Shown here in pieces: positions 1 through 7,673 of a stretch of DNA of 64,000 bases (positions within the stretch are counted from its first letter, which is position 1; each line of letters begins with the position of its first letter). The translations under genes were made by a program, and so were the position numbers. The DNA comes from Candidatus Zixiibacteriota bacterium (GTDB taxonomy: Bacteria > Zixibacteria > MSB-5A5 > GN15 > JAAZOE01): NCBI GenBank assembly GCA_023138975.1, contig JAGLON010000033.1, positions 81,396 to 145,395 of the forward strand, read 5' to 3'. The notes beneath the pieces are model-generated. The model worked only from the letters and a program-made list of their open reading frames with translations, did not search any database and was not told the DNA's origin.

Positions 1-2
1 TC

Positions 3-2252
3 TTTAAGTTTGTAACCCACGCTCTTATTCGAGGATGTGATATTAGCAGTGCCCGGGGAACGCATGCAGCTTATTATGAACATGCTGGAACCGGAATCGA
101 GATGTATTGCACGAAATTATCTACTATTGATTCCTGTTACATCCATGATTTGGCAGGGGATGGAGTATATTTCAAAAACGAACTTGACCCGGCCCCAGAT
201 TCGCTTGTTGAAGGTAATGTGGTACGGTTTAGCCGATTTGAAAATATTAGATATTATGCCATTGGAGCCGGTAAAAATGCTATTCATGACTCGGTATATG
301 GCTGTACTTTTCAAAATATTGGTGAAACCGCCATTATGCTCGACTATCAAAATAATGTGGCGTACGGCGGACATTTTGTCTGCAATAACACGTTTTATAA
401 TGTCTCACAATTCTGGTGGACTAGATTCGCCCAAACCGGTACCGAAATTGGACAGGTAAAGTATAATGTCTTTTACGATAGAGGCAGTCCCAGCTATTCG
501 CCGCATTATTATGCCAACTTTATGCGGTTTGGTGAAGCTCAACATGATGGTGAAGTGAATCGCTCCTATACTGTAATTGACTCAAATATTTACTATGATC
601 CAAATGAGTCATTTAGCGCCTACGCTAATTACTCTTATCAGAGTTTTGCTGGATGGCAGTCGCTGGGACTTGATGTCCACGGCTCCTGGTCCGATCCGGG
701 GTTGAATAATCCCGCTGCCGGTGATTTCTCACGGCCTTCAGTATCTCAGGAGATGAATTTCACTTATGGCGGACGTACCTGGGTTAATTATGGAGCCTGG
801 CAGTCGGATGATCCTGTACCTGATCCTGATTCAAGTGACAATTATGCCCTAAACAAAACACCAATCGTTAGTGGTACATATGCCGGATACTTGGCGGCGG
901 CAATTACCGATGGTGTCAAAACACCGACTGGCGGCCCTGCCACTACGTGGTCTTCTGATCAAAGCAGTTCGCCTCATTGGATTGAAATCGATTTAGGGCA
1001 AACGAGAAGTATTCAGGGCATAAAAATATACTGGGCCTGGAATAGTTTCAGTAGCAACTGGACCAACTCCCAGCGACTCCAAATTCAGCGTTGGAATGGA
1101 TCATCTTTTGTTGATATTGAGACCATCAACACCAATGATACTCTGAGTTTTGTTACGACTGAGGATACAGTCACTGCCCACCCGGGTAATGCTATTACTT
1201 ATACATCATCTGATAGCTGTATAACAATGGCTGGATTCGCCCCAGTCGCAACCAGCCGGATACGAATATATCAGCCGAGCAACAGCGGTTCTGTCGGTTA
1301 TTCAACGGTATTGTGGATTGCTGAGCTTGAGATATATGGTAAAGATGTAGTTCCACCAGCGATTGAATCTCCAGATCTTGGGGCTTTGCCGGGAGACAAA
1401 AATGGCGAAATTGAATTATTCTGGAAAGCCCCCGGAGATGACGGGCTTTCCGGACGCGCGCGCCTTTACGCGATAAAATACTCCCGATTTGATTTTACGG
1501 CGGCAGACTGGAATAGTCTGCCGTTTTTTATTAATCCACCGTATCCAAAACAGGCTGGTGAGCAAGAACATATGCTAATTGGAGGATTGGAAGCTGGCGC
1601 AACCTATTATATCGCTTTAAAGGCGATTGACGAGCGGGGTAATGTTTCCGCTATGACAAATACCGTCGAGGTTACTGCTTTTATTTCGCAAATATCTCTT
1701 GGGGGGGATGATACTCTTGATGTCGTGAGCCCGGTCGCCGGAGCTGAGTTGCATACATCCCACCCGATACTAACCGTGAATAATTTCGATGCGGCCGATA
1801 CGAATATCTATTTCTTTGAAATTGCTGCCAATCATGAGTTCACTGATATTATTGAAGTTTCCAATAATGTTATTCAGGAGCCGTGGAATACAACCAGCTG
1901 GCAATCATCGGTTAAATTAAGGAACAATCGAGCCTATTATTGGCGGGCGCGAGTCAACAATACCTACTTTAGCAAAACAATGACTTTTACAGTTATACCA
2001 CAGACGCATGCTTATCCGAATCCATTCGATCGAAGCCGGTCTGATGCTGCAACGTTTACTGAATTGCCTAATTCAGGAGATATAATAGTAATGACTGTTT
2101 CCGGAAGTACAATCCGGTATCTAACCAATAACAATGGCCGGGATATTAGCTGGGATGGTACCAATCAGGACGGACAACCGGTAGCGTCGGGCACATATTT
2201 GTGGTTTGTCGAAGGCACTGATATCAATGGCAAGATCGTTGTCACTCGCTGA
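3..2252 (+). CDS. Exported beta-helix / discoidin / FN3 protein with FlgD-like C-terminus (5' partial)
   Basis: The reading frame is open to the left edge of the window, so the start lies outside it; 749 residues are visible. The first ~200 residues look like a right-handed parallel beta-helix (repeated short turns with asparagines, including a pectate-lyase-like 'GDGVYFKNE' stretch). An F5/8 type C (discoidin) module follows (about nt 837-1350, containing 'HWIEIDLGQTRSIQGIKIYW'), then a fibronectin III domain (nt ~1365-1680), a second Ig/FN3-like domain ending 'YYWRARV', and a C-terminal FlgD-like Ig domain with 'YPNPF' and 'SWDGTNQDGQPVASGTY'. That last domain is typical of secreted FCB-group proteins. 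It is probably a surface carbohydrate-binding or polysaccharide-modifying protein; no catalytic residues could be assigned. It converges on the VanZ-like gene with only 15 bp between. Confidence 0.8.
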   Translation, partial: FKFVTHALIRGCDISSARGTHAAYYEHAGTGIEMYCTKLSTIDSCYIHDLAGDGVYFKNELDPAPDSLVEGNVVRFSRFENIRYYAIGAGKNAIHDSVYGCTFQNIGETAIMLDYQNNVAYGGHFVCNNTFYNVSQFWWTRFAQTGTEIGQVKYNVFYDRGSPSYSPHYYANFMRFGEAQHDGEVNRSYTVIDSNIYYDPNESFSAYANYSYQSFAGWQSLGLDVHGSWSDPGLNNPAAGDFSRPSVSQEMNFTYGGRTWVNYGAWQSDDPVPDPDSSDNYALNKTPIVSGTYAGYLAAAITDGVKTPTGGPATTWSSDQSSSPHWIEIDLGQTRSIQGIKIYWAWNSFSSNWTNSQRLQIQRWNGSSFVDIETINTNDTLSFVTTEDTVTAHPGNAITYTSSDSCITMAGFAPVATSRIRIYQPSNSGSVGYSTVLWIAELEIYGKDVVPPAIESPDLGALPGDKNGEIELFWKAPGDDGLSGRARLYAIKYSRFDFTAADWNSLPFFINPPYPKQAGEQEHMLIGGLEAGATYYIALKAIDERGNVSAMTNTVEVTAFISQISLGGDDTLDVVSPVAGAELHTSHPILTVNNFDAADTNIYFFEIAANHEFTDIIEVSNNVIQEPWNTTSWQSSVKLRNNRAYYWRARVNNTYFSKTMTFTVIPQTHAYPNPFDRSRSDAATFTELPNSGDIIVMTVSGSTIRYLTNNNGRDISWDGTNQDGQPVASGTYLWFVEGTDINGKIVVTR

Positions 2253-2267
2253 TTGTGCACCATTCTG

Positions 2268-3233
2268 TTACTGCAACGTTATATTATCAATATAGAAAAA
2301 TAGCGGTTCTTTGAGGTTCACAGCAAAAATGCTGAAGGCGGAGATAAAAGTCATATTCATTGGTCGAGTTTCCGGAGCATTCTTTATATCTTGACACTTA
2401 ATAAGAATCATGTTATTTCCCGGTTCAACGGTGAATGAATAGTTGAATCGGTCTTGATAAGCTCCCTTATGATGCCTATCTTCAATTCTAATCGATAGCT
2501 GAAATGAAGTATCTTGAGGAGAATAGATTTCAAATATAAAAGCCTTATACCCACTCCAATCCGGATAAGGTTCATTAAAAAAAAACTCTGGGTATTTTGC
2601 GGCATATAGAGTAATCTTGGCGGAGTGTTGACCACTGTTTTTTGGAAAAAACTTTTCGGAAGGAACGGTTTCAATATCTCCATGATGCATTTTATAAAAC
2701 AGGTTATCAGCAATTGATTCGAAACTGCATATAACCGGTTGATTCGCCGAACGATATAAGAAGCCTCCAGCCCATGCGAGAACCGGTGAAACACCTGCTC
2801 CAAAGACAATGACTATAGAAGATAATAGCATTACCTTTTTTACTCGGCTTTTATCAAAAACAGGAAACTGTTTTCTATTTATCAAGAGTATTATTCCCAA
2901 TGAAACAAAGGCGCCAACCATATCTCGAACAATATCCCAGAAATCAGCGTCACGGGGAGTGAACCACTGGAGAAATTCTGTGAAAAAGCCCAGTCCGGTA
3001 GTAAGAATAAATGAGATTGCATAATGGCTAATCGCTGAAGATATTCTCTTTCCCAAAACCGTTCGAGATAGTATTAATATCGCTACAGATATAATACCAA
3101 AGAGAGGTATATGGCCGGCATTGCCGATTTCTCTCCAGAGCATATTATATCCCGGGATATCAACCCAGTAAAGGATAGCAATTGATCCCAGAGTTAATGT
3201 GAGCGAGAAGATGATGACCGATTTCTTTTTCAT
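2268..3233 (-). CDS. VanZ-like membrane protein with C-terminal extracytoplasmic domain
   Basis: 321 residues. Residues ~5-150 hold four to five hydrophobic segments with the VanZ-family signature (GH at 40-41 and 'TEFLQWFTPRDADFWD' at ~85-100, followed by RDMVGA). Residues ~165-321 form a soluble domain resembling a beta-sandwich carbohydrate-binding (CIA30/galactose-binding-like) module: it begins 'VICSFES' and ends 'FFYIDNITLQ'. This VanZ plus jelly-roll arrangement is often seen in polysaccharide loci; its exact function is not known. It is the last gene of a minus-strand operon after the SGNH and MBOAT genes, 49 bp downstream of the SGNH stop. A role in cell-envelope polysaccharide metabolism is inferred from context only. 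Confidence 0.65.
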   Translation of the reverse strand: MKKKSVIIFSLTLTLGSIAILYWVDIPGYNMLWREIGNAGHIPLFGIISVAILILSRTVLGKRISSAISHYAISFILTTGLGFFTEFLQWFTPRDADFWDIVRDMVGAFVSLGIILLINRKQFPVFDKSRVKKVMLLSSIVIVFGAGVSPVLAWAGGFLYRSANQPVICSFESIADNLFYKMHHGDIETVPSEKFFPKNSGQHSAKITLYAAKYPEFFFNEPYPDWSGYKAFIFEIYSPQDTSFQLSIRIEDRHHKGAYQDRFNYSFTVEPGNNMILIKCQDIKNAPETRPMNMTFISAFSIFAVNLKEPLFFYIDNITLQ

Positions 3234-3282
3234 GGTGTCAATATATGCGATAATAGAATCTATAAGGAAATAATCTTTCCGA

Positions 3283-4410
3283 CTATTGTTTTTTACCCTC
3301 GCCTGAGTTAATGGCTCTGGAATATAATAAAGAGTCGTTTTCGATAATCTTTACAATTTGTTCGAACATAAACTTAGCAACAATTTTCGCGCCCTTATCT
3401 GTGAAATGATGATGGTCGCCAAAGTATTCGTGGGTTTTAGGAATATTAGGCGCAATATCTGCAATGGGCACATTGTATTCTTTGCCTATTTCGAGAATGA
3501 TTTTGCGAGCCACAATATCGGTTTGCAGCAAGCTGATATCGGTGCAGCGTACGTGCAAATGACGCCAGTTCGTAAGATTGTATTTGTCGAAATCATTCAT
3601 TTCCGAAGATATACTATTTGTTTTGGTGCCGATGATAATCTTACTTCCTTGTGCTCGGACAGTGTCAATAACTCCGATAATGTGTTTGCGATAGAGTTCC
3701 ATCCGATCCAATGGGGGAGTCTCCCACAGCCAGTCATCTTCCTGACTATCAACGATGTTCGCTATTTGCCACCGTTTATAAGTCATTTGCCATGAGCGAG
3801 GCAGGAATCCTTTAAATGCTATTTTTGCCTTACTGGTCAAGCGAAAAGTTAGCGGTGGTTGGCTGGGCTGAGTTCGCGTGATGTTCGTGTCCGAGGGGGG
3901 GTAAGGGTTTGTATAAAAATCGGAAGCCGGATTATAAGCAATAATGTCGGGTGAGAATTTCGAAAGCCATCCGGAGTAATAATGACCAATTCGCGGCGGT
4001 GACATACCCGGACAGGCAGCGTTCAAGACTTCAAACCGCCCGGGGTACTTCTTATTCAGCATTTTCCGCAACTGAGAAGGATAATCCTTATCCTTGCTTT
4101 CATAAAGTCCGAAAGTCGCAGAAGCTCCGGTGCAGAATACACGAATAATGCTGTCTGGTTTTTCAAATGTAATTTCCGGGCCGCGAAACCCATGGCTGTT
4201 AATAACCCATTTTTGAAATGTAGCATTGGGGCGATTGTGCCAGCCATATTCATCTGAGACCGAAAGATTATCATTTGAATAATTGCTCCAGAACGGAGCA
4301 TCCCACTTGACATAATCATCAGTGCGCGAGGCTATTTCTAGGATAAATAAAAACAGCAATCCCATGCCGATATATTTGATAATCGTTTTTATTATCTTTG
4401 CAAAATCCAT
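3283..4410 (-). CDS. Membrane-anchored SGNH/GDSL-type hydrolase (AlgJ/AlgX-like partner of MBOAT)
   Basis: 375 residues: one N-terminal transmembrane anchor (~10-27) and a periplasmic SGNH-hydrolase fold. The nucleophile block reads 'GASATFG' with Ser97, and the C-terminal block reads 'GDHHHFTDKG' with Asp332 and His335 spaced as in the SGNH D-x-x-H motif. A 'HGFRGPE' strand at ~73 is common in SGNH proteins paired with MBOAT enzymes. It starts 9 bp after the MBOAT stop, so the two are probably translationally linked. Family knowledge: such pairs move acyl (usually acetyl) groups across the membrane (MBOAT) and onto a polysaccharide (SGNH). The substrate cannot be read from the sequence. Confidence 0.75.
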   Translation of the reverse strand: MDFAKIIKTIIKYIGMGLLFLFILEIASRTDDYVKWDAPFWSNYSNDNLSVSDEYGWHNRPNATFQKWVINSHGFRGPEITFEKPDSIIRVFCTGASATFGLYESKDKDYPSQLRKMLNKKYPGRFEVLNAACPGMSPPRIGHYYSGWLSKFSPDIIAYNPASDFYTNPYPPSDTNITRTQPSQPPLTFRLTSKAKIAFKGFLPRSWQMTYKRWQIANIVDSQEDDWLWETPPLDRMELYRKHIIGVIDTVRAQGSKIIIGTKTNSISSEMNDFDKYNLTNWRHLHVRCTDISLLQTDIVARKIILEIGKEYNVPIADIAPNIPKTHEYFGDHHHFTDKGAKIVAKFMFEQIVKIIENDSLLYSRAINSGEGKKQ

Positions 4411-4419
4411 AGTCAGCCT

Positions 4420-5856
4420 CTAAAACTGGAAGTATATAAAGCTTTGTGCCGAGGCGCCGTGAAACGCAATTAAATAAACAAAGACGGCGTAAACGACAGT
4501 TCGGAACCAGCCTGATACTTTTTCAATCTCCGACCAATTGTCCCGGGAAATCTGATACTGAATAAACTCATAGACCGCCAAAGGCAGTGCATACCAAACC
4601 AGAGGCATGAGGATTAACGGGTCGGCTGTGCCTTTAAAGGTAAAGACGTTACCCCATAACTGCCACAAATGCGGAATAGAGCGTGTTCTGAAAATGATGA
4701 GCCCAACAGTAATTAAGTTAAACATTAAGAATATCTTAAACAGTCTTCGGACAAGGGGAGGGAATATCTTTTGCATGAAGGTATGCGCGTCCCAAAAAGG
4801 TTTGCACATCCTATGGGTAATTAGCATGACTCCTTCCCAGGCACCCCAAAGAACGAAATTCCAGGCGGCGCCATGCCAGAGACCACCCAATAGCATCGTT
4901 ATCCAGAGATTCCGCAAGGTCTTTCGCTCACCTCCGCGACTACCGCCGAGCGGAATATAGAGGTAATCTCTGAGCCAGGAAGAGAGACTGATATGCCAGC
5001 GCTGCCAGCGTTCGACAGGGTTAGTAGCTATGTATGGGTGGTTGAAATTAATCATAAGTTCGATACCCATGCATTTGGCGCAGCCTCGGGCAATATCGGA
5101 ATACCCTGAAAAATCACAATAAACTTGAATCGCAAAACCCCATCCTGCTACCCATATTTCAAATCCGGATGGGTCGGATGCCCTGAATACTTTATCGATA
5201 AATGGTGCCAGGTTATCAGCTACGAAGACTTTCTTGAACAATCCAAGCAGTATCAGGTGAAGGCCTTCGTAAAACTGTGACTTGCTGAATTTGCGTTTAT
5301 TCAATAGCCGCGGGAGCAGGTCTTTGGCTCGTTCAATTGGTCCGGCCACAAGCTGCGGGAAAAACGCGACATATAAGGCAAAATCAAAGAAGCGGTTGGT
5401 AGGCTTCATTTTACCGCGATAAATATCAATGGTATAGCTCATGGTTTGGAAGGTATAGAATGAGATACCGACCGGCAAAATAATATTGAGATACATGGGA
5501 TCAATGGCAACGCCAATGGAAGAGGCGACATCGGCAAAGGAATCAGCAAAGAAGTTATAGTATTTAAAAAATCCCAAAATACCAAGATTCGTCACCATAC
5601 TGACCGTTAACCAGATTTTTTTGCGCTTTTCAAAACCGTCCGAAAGGATGTCATTTTCATTTTGGATTTTGAGACCGGTAATATAGTCAACAATTGTTGA
5701 AAGAGCGATTAAGGCCAGGAACCGCCAATCCCAATAGCCATAAAAGACATAGCTGGCCACAAGGAGCATAAGATTTTGCGCGCGAAAGGGAAGAATCCAA
5801 TACAGTAGAAGCACTATAGGAAAAAAAATCGCAAATGCGAATGAATTAAATAGCAT
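4420..5856 (-). CDS. MBOAT-family O-acyltransferase (AlgI-like)
   Basis: 478 residues, normal for AlgI/DltB-type MBOAT proteins, with about ten membrane segments. The conserved features are clear: 'GISFYTFQTMSY' at ~130-141, 'FFPQLVAGPIERA' at ~165-177, 'RWQRWHISLSSWLRDYLY' with His288, and the catalytic-type His328 in 'GGLWHGAAWNFVLWG'. The enzyme should pass acyl groups from a cytoplasmic donor to an extracytoplasmic polysaccharide. It is the first gene of the MBOAT-SGNH-VanZ operon on the minus strand. Upstream lies a perfect 17-bp palindrome (6036-6052) that could be an operator for this operon. Calling it algI would overstate the case because no alginate genes are visible. Confidence 0.9.
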   Translation of the reverse strand: MLFNSFAFAIFFPIVLLLYWILPFRAQNLMLLVASYVFYGYWDWRFLALIALSTIVDYITGLKIQNENDILSDGFEKRKKIWLTVSMVTNLGILGFFKYYNFFADSFADVASSIGVAIDPMYLNIILPVGISFYTFQTMSYTIDIYRGKMKPTNRFFDFALYVAFFPQLVAGPIERAKDLLPRLLNKRKFSKSQFYEGLHLILLGLFKKVFVADNLAPFIDKVFRASDPSGFEIWVAGWGFAIQVYCDFSGYSDIARGCAKCMGIELMINFNHPYIATNPVERWQRWHISLSSWLRDYLYIPLGGSRGGERKTLRNLWITMLLGGLWHGAAWNFVLWGAWEGVMLITHRMCKPFWDAHTFMQKIFPPLVRRLFKIFLMFNLITVGLIIFRTRSIPHLWQLWGNVFTFKGTADPLILMPLVWYALPLAVYEFIQYQISRDNWSEIEKVSGWFRTVVYAVFVYLIAFHGASAQSFIYFQF

Positions 5857-6035
5857 CCAAATCCTTGCCGGTCTATTCTATGGCCAATATATTGAGTTAT
5901 AGAGGTCTTTCTATAAATACTATCTATTTATCGGCAAATTATCCACTAAACTCATAAATTCATCTCTGACAATCAAGTTTTTTTTTACTGTTGACCTTAT
6001 AAATGAACGAGTCTAAAACTAATATATGCAATACG

Positions 6036-6052
6036 CTATACTGTCAGTATAG
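6036..6052. promoter_or_regulatory. Perfect 17-bp palindrome, possible operator upstream of the MBOAT operon
   Basis: CTATACTG-T-CAGTATAG is an exact 8-bp inverted repeat around one base. It lies ~180 bp upstream of the MBOAT start and 46 bp beyond the 3' end of the dockerin gene, in otherwise featureless AT-rich DNA. There is no T-run after it on either strand, so it is not a normal intrinsic terminator. Operator function is inference. Confidence 0.35.
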
Positions 6053-6098
6053 TTGGTATTATATCATTGGGGAGAATGCTTTATTTGCCTGATTATTG

Positions 6099-6704
6099 TT
6101 AATTTCCGCACATGGGGAGCGGACCATTGGTATAGACATAATTAATCAGGTGTTTGACGTCGCCAATTTCAACGTATCCATTCCCGTTTGCATCGGCAGA
6201 ACCCAAAGGTTGTGGCCAAGGGCCATTTTTGAAAATGAAATTGAGGAGGTAAACTCCATCGCCGAGTGTAACCTCACCATCACCGTTTGCATCTCCACAT
6301 ATGTATTCTACTACTTTCCCGGTGACTGAATGAGAAAGTGTCGACCAGTTATCGACTTCATCGACGGCTTTCATGGCAAAATAGTATGATTCGATATTTT
6401 CAAGACCATAGACAAACATGGCTTGAAAAGTACCTCCGGCGACCGGTTTTGGTTCGCCTTCAAGCTGATACGCCTTGTCCCAGTTTTCCGGTGTTAGGGG
6501 AGAGTTCCAGTAGCGGATATCATATTCTTTGGCTGTTCCAAACGTGCGGCCATCATCACCCGGGGCAAACCAGCGCAGCATAATGCCTGGTCCGGTGTTG
6601 TAGTTTTCCACCGGGATTGCGTTGGGAAAATCATCGTCAGACATCACCTTGTGATTGACGGAGACGGCCAAGATTATCAGAAAGAGAATAGTTGTTTTTT
6701 TCAT
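6099..6704 (-). CDS. Secreted FN3 + dockerin type I protein
   Basis: 201 residues. It has a signal peptide (MKKTTILFLIILAVSV...), then a fibronectin-III-like domain (~residues 38-130) beginning 'GPGIMLRWFAPGDDG', very like the FN3 domain of the first protein in this window. The C-terminal dockerin has two calcium-loop repeats, 'DANGDGEVTLGDGVYLLN' and 'DANGNGYVEIGDVKHLIN', and ends with a cysteine that may bridge to the one starting the dockerin ('CGDANGDG'). Dockerin tails of this form, without recognisable cohesins, are abundant in Zixibacteria-like genomes. Cohesin-based complexes are therefore not implied; surface attachment or calcium-dependent folding is more likely. It is a monocistronic minus-strand gene with no partner next to it. 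Confidence 0.8.
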   Translation of the reverse strand: MKKTTILFLIILAVSVNHKVMSDDDFPNAIPVENYNTGPGIMLRWFAPGDDGRTFGTAKEYDIRYWNSPLTPENWDKAYQLEGEPKPVAGGTFQAMFVYGLENIESYYFAMKAVDEVDNWSTLSHSVTGKVVEYICGDANGDGEVTLGDGVYLLNFIFKNGPWPQPLGSADANGNGYVEIGDVKHLINYVYTNGPLPMCGN

Positions 6705-7050
6705 AGTCCCTTGAAAGGCGGTAAAAAAAACTACAAATCAGGCTGCTGTGGGACAGTCAGATATGATTCGTGTTTTCGTACCTGAACTCCAAAATGTGGT
6801 ATTAGTTAGCGGTAAAAAGTAATCCTTATATGCGTCCTGTATATCTTCAGCCTGTTATACAATCAAATAGCCAAAGGGACATATTTTTATTGTACCAAAT
6901 ACGCATTACCTCTAATTATTTGTAGGTTATTGACTCCATGTTGGTAGCCGGTATTCTCAAGTTCTATATCTACAGGAAATTAAGCGGTCGACATTTAGTT
7001 TCAGCGTGACAGTTGAGTTAATGGAGAGAGATTTTGTTTAATAAAGTTAC
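6705..7050. other. Non-coding stretch between the dockerin gene and the tRNA promoter
   Basis: I see no convincing gene here. It should carry the minus-strand promoter of the dockerin gene, which I could not place. A possible extra plus-strand promoter reads TTGACT (6930-6935), 16 bp, TATTCT (6952-6957), pointing towards the tRNA. Nothing else stands out. Confidence 0.4.
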
Positions 7051-7078
7051 TTGACAGACCGATAGAAATTATTAAATT
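7051..7078 (+). promoter_or_regulatory. Sigma-70-type promoter for tRNA-Met
   Basis: Consensus -35 TTGACA (7051-7056), a 16-bp spacer, and -10 TAAATT (7073-7078). The predicted start is about 10 nt upstream of the mature tRNA 5' end at 7096. Confidence 0.6.
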
Positions 7079-7095
7079 AGAGCCTGTTTTACAAT

Positions 7096-7169
7096 GGCGG
7101 AGTAGCTCAGTTGGTTAGAGCAGCGGAATCATAATCCGCGTGTCCGGGGTTCAAATCCCTGCTCCGCTA
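7096..7169 (+). tRNA. tRNA-Met (CAU), elongator type
   Basis: A full cloverleaf can be folded. The 7-bp acceptor stem is GGCGGAG/CTCCGCT, whose first pair is G-U. The D-arm is GCTC...GAGC. The anticodon stem is GCGGA/TCCGC with loop ATCATAA, so the anticodon is CAU at 7130-7132. The T-arm is CGGGG/CCCTG with loop TTCAAAT, and the discriminator base is A7169. The 3' CCA is not encoded: a run of T follows at once (7170-7176) and may act in termination. The initiator type is unlikely because the first acceptor pair is G-U rather than the mismatch of an initiator, and the anticodon stem lacks the three G-C pairs. A tRNA-Ile2 (lysidine-modified CAU) cannot be fully excluded by eye. Confidence 0.93.
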
Positions 7170-7291
7170 TTTTTTTATGTCCAATTCTTCTCGCTGTAAA
7201 ACTGAACTGAATAACCATTGCATTTAGTATTGAAAATTATTCTATATGTTTAGTATATTATGTGATAATTAGTAGAATTATTCGAAAAGTG

Positions 7292-7320
7292 TTGACTTTA
7301 TATGTCCACTTCAATATATA
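7292..7320 (+). promoter_or_regulatory. Strong sigma-70-type promoter of the structured leader RNA
   Basis: TTGACT (7292-7297), exactly 17 bp, TATATA (7315-7320). Transcription would begin near 7326, so the GTTACC strand that closes the first RNA domain (7324-7329) would be at the extreme 5' end of the transcript. Confidence 0.65.
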
Positions 7321-7323
7321 CTT

Positions 7324-7532
7324 GTTACCCTAGGGGGTAGGCTAAAAGGCTGACGGGTCCTGAGCACGCACTCGTCCACATTTGGTAACTCCTAAGACAT
7401 AAAAATTGGCGCCAATTTATTTCTGTTTTCGATTACTCGATAGCGCGCTGATTAATAGATAATGCTTGATCAACGTATTCGTTGATTGGGTTATCACCCG
7501 GTGGGGTTCGTGCTCTCCTTGCCGGGTTTTTT
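7324..7532 (+). ncRNA. Structured leader or small RNA ending in an intrinsic terminator (unassigned class)
   Basis: Between the promoter and the terminator lies ~205 nt of hairpin-rich, non-coding sequence. GTTACC (7324-7329) pairs with GGTAAC (7384-7389) and encloses the hairpin GACGGGT/ACTCGTC (7352-7358 with 7370-7376). That hairpin has an 11-nt loop containing GAGCACG (7362-7368). A perfect 16-nt palindrome follows at 7403-7418, then the hairpin ATCAACG-TATT-CGTTGAT (7469-7486), then the terminator. The terminator loop contains CGTGCTC (7509-7515), an exact 7-base complement of the first hairpin loop, so a kissing interaction is possible. It could be an attenuator or riboswitch for the downstream DUF3857 gene (ATG at 7674) or an independent small RNA. 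I compared it from memory with TPP, SAM, cobalamin, glycine, c-di-GMP, fluoride and guanidine riboswitches, 6S, SRP and tmRNA, and found no match. Confidence 0.45.
7496..7532 (+). terminator. Intrinsic terminator of the structured leader RNA
   Basis: ACCCGG (7496-7501) pairs with CCGGGT (7522-7527), with a possible inner stem GGGG/CTCC, followed by TTTTTT. It sits 142 bp upstream of the DUF3857 start, so it would end or attenuate the transcript from the 7292 promoter. Confidence 0.6.
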
Positions 7533-7673
7533 ATTGAAAATTTCAAGCCTAAACATACTATGTTTAATAGAAAAATATGGAGCATTTACTTGACATTGAA
7601 AACAAAAGATTATAATTATATTAATTGTCTGATGCGTACTAGTGTGAGGGTAATTATCAGGAGGGGAGTGGAG

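Noticed and set aside
7324-7400. Known riboswitch such as c-di-GMP, yybP or fluoride type
   Set aside because: Short stretches resemble parts of these motifs, but the conserved cores and stem order are not there.
7482-7673. Upstream extension of the first DUF3857 gene
   Set aside because: The frame is open from a TTG at 7482, but this stretch overlaps the leader terminator, has no ribosome site and gives a poor N-terminus; ATG 7674 has GGAGGGGAG and a signal peptide.
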